Shown here: one piece after another, positions 63,349 to 64,000 of the stretch
Layout of the letters: every line of letters starts with the position of its first letter
Numbering within the stretch: position 1 is the first letter of the stretch
NCBI GenBank assembly: GCA_037176845.1
Contig: JAYKXP010000006.1
Span: 1,105,322 to 1,169,321, forward strand
Source of the DNA: Paramarasmius palmivorus
Lineage: Eukaryota; Basidiomycota; Agaricomycetes; Agaricales; Marasmiaceae
DNA length: 64,000 nucleotides
Reading direction: 5' to 3'
Translations under genes and position numbers: made by a program
The notes under the pieces: model-generated
Told to the model about the DNA's origin: nothing
Seen by the model: the letters and a program-made list of their open reading frames with translations, nothing else
Database searches by the model: none

Positions 63349-64000
63349 ATGTATCTCCCTCAGCCCGCTCCACCTTCATGCGTAGGTTTCGCATTTTACT
63401 TTGAGAAAATTTTGATTTTCTATTCTTTATTACCACTCTTTATAGGATCTTGGGAAAGTCTGCCAACGATTTGTTGGGCAAGGGATACCCTTCAACGTTA
63501 CCACTTTGAAGTCAAGACAAAGACCCTTCCAACGTCTCTTCCGGTCTTTGGTACAACGAACTAAGAACGGTATCGCTGGTGACCTACGAGGGAAAGTGGA
63601 CCATCAAGGCTCACGGCGTCTCTCACTCTAACTGGACTACAACCTACACCTTGAAGTCCTTGGTTCGAGCTCGGAGACCAGATCGCAAAGGGTCTCTGAT
63701 TGATATCAACATGCTTGCAGCCTTGAGAAGGCAGCAAGTCGCATACCGTTGGTGGTATCTACTAAAGCAGTCTGGTGTTCACACCCGTGCTGTTCTCGAT
63801 GTCTTCAAGGTGTGTACCACCATATATGTGATGGTGTTGATGCTAATTCAAGCTTCGCAGGGCCCAACCTTCACGCTGACACCGTCCTCGGACGTGATGG
63901 TTGCCTCGTCGGTGCTGAGGCCGCAACAACGTCACTGAGTGGTACGTTTCCACCCGTTATACGCCGCCGCCGTTGGCTTCACAGCTCCCGACTACGCCAT
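63349..64000 (+). pseudogene. Mitochondrial porin (VDAC) pseudogene, cut by the window end
   Basis: VDAC is the beta-barrel channel of the mitochondrial outer membrane. Family pieces follow in order but in shifting frames: MYLPQPAPPS, then DLGKSANDLLGKGYP, then LEVKTKTP-like, FGTTN, TQTWTTTN-like (NWTTTYTLKSL), KQSGVHTRAVLDVFK, then GPTF and ADTVLGRDG. Two introns still have good borders (63382-63445 and 63810-63860), so this is a genomic duplicate, not a processed copy. At least five indels break it, for example just after the first intron and again after GPTF. The gene runs past 64000. Confidence 0.75.

Noticed and set aside
1..64000. CRISPR arrays, rRNA or tRNA genes, bacterial-type operons
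   Set aside because: None seen; intron-rich structure shows a eukaryotic nuclear sequence. A tRNA could still have been missed by eye.

Overview
The window is nuclear DNA of a filamentous basidiomycete, most likely an Agaricomycete. Genes are dense, on both strands, and cut by many GT-AG introns of about 48-75 nt. The gene families fit this: F-box/LRR proteins of the mushroom type, a NACHT gene whose N-terminal leader resembles those of agaric NACHT genes, a KRE6-type glucan synthesis protein, and a KP4-like secreted protein. I found no rRNA, tRNA, CRISPR array or recognisable transposon. Exon models were made by eye from splice signals, reading frame and family resemblance. Where exon lengths are given, they sum to a whole number of codons.

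Layout. 1-1611: no gene seen. 1612-3083 GRASP Golgi protein (+). 3207-7362 Prp24/SART3 splicing factor (-). 7779-9187 F-box protein (+). 9505-10615 short-chain dehydrogenase (+). 11078-13591 KRE6/SKN1 (+). 14283-15692 dihydrofolate synthase (+). 15834-19709 Ulp2-like SUMO protease (+). 20110-21290 ZIP zinc transporter (+). 21383-23205 branched-chain ketoacid dehydrogenase E1-alpha (-). 23664-25475 single-pass membrane protein with two ectodomain repeats (+). 25953-26314 small basic protein (-). 26934-31431 SMC6 (+). 31623-32989 eIF3i (-). 33234-34448 mitochondrial K+/H+ exchange-related protein (+). 36190-36630 KP4-like protein (+). 37137-37687 profilin (-). 38093-42157 Rif1-like ARM-repeat protein (+). 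42559-44585 gutted NACHT gene (+). 45069-46935 second F-box/LRR protein (-). 46936-49617: no gene seen. 49618-51064 NPF-motif membrane protein (+). 51785-52949 mRNA capping RNA triphosphatase (+). 53609-55364 Rad60/Esc2 SUMO-like-domain protein (+).

From about 55.9 kb to the end the character changes. An F-box/LRR-like relic, a multi-pass membrane protein with many frameshifts and a frameshifted copy of the mitochondrial porin (VDAC) follow one another. Only one small unrecognised gene with a clean splice model (61138-61650, -) lies among them. This looks like a block of gene decay at the edge of an otherwise ordinary housekeeping region.

Functional links. Four genes belong to chromosome maintenance and SUMO biology: the Ulp2-like protease, SMC6, the Rif1-like protein and Rad60/Esc2. 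Others serve RNA processing and translation (Prp24, capping triphosphatase, eIF3i), the cell wall and secretory path (KRE6, GRASP), and mitochondria (BCKDH, K+/H+ exchange protein, dead porin copy). Several genes have very small exons: two of 10 nt in a row in KRE6, 12 nt at the SMC6 Walker A loop, and 19 nt in eIF3i directly after an intron that follows the ATG.
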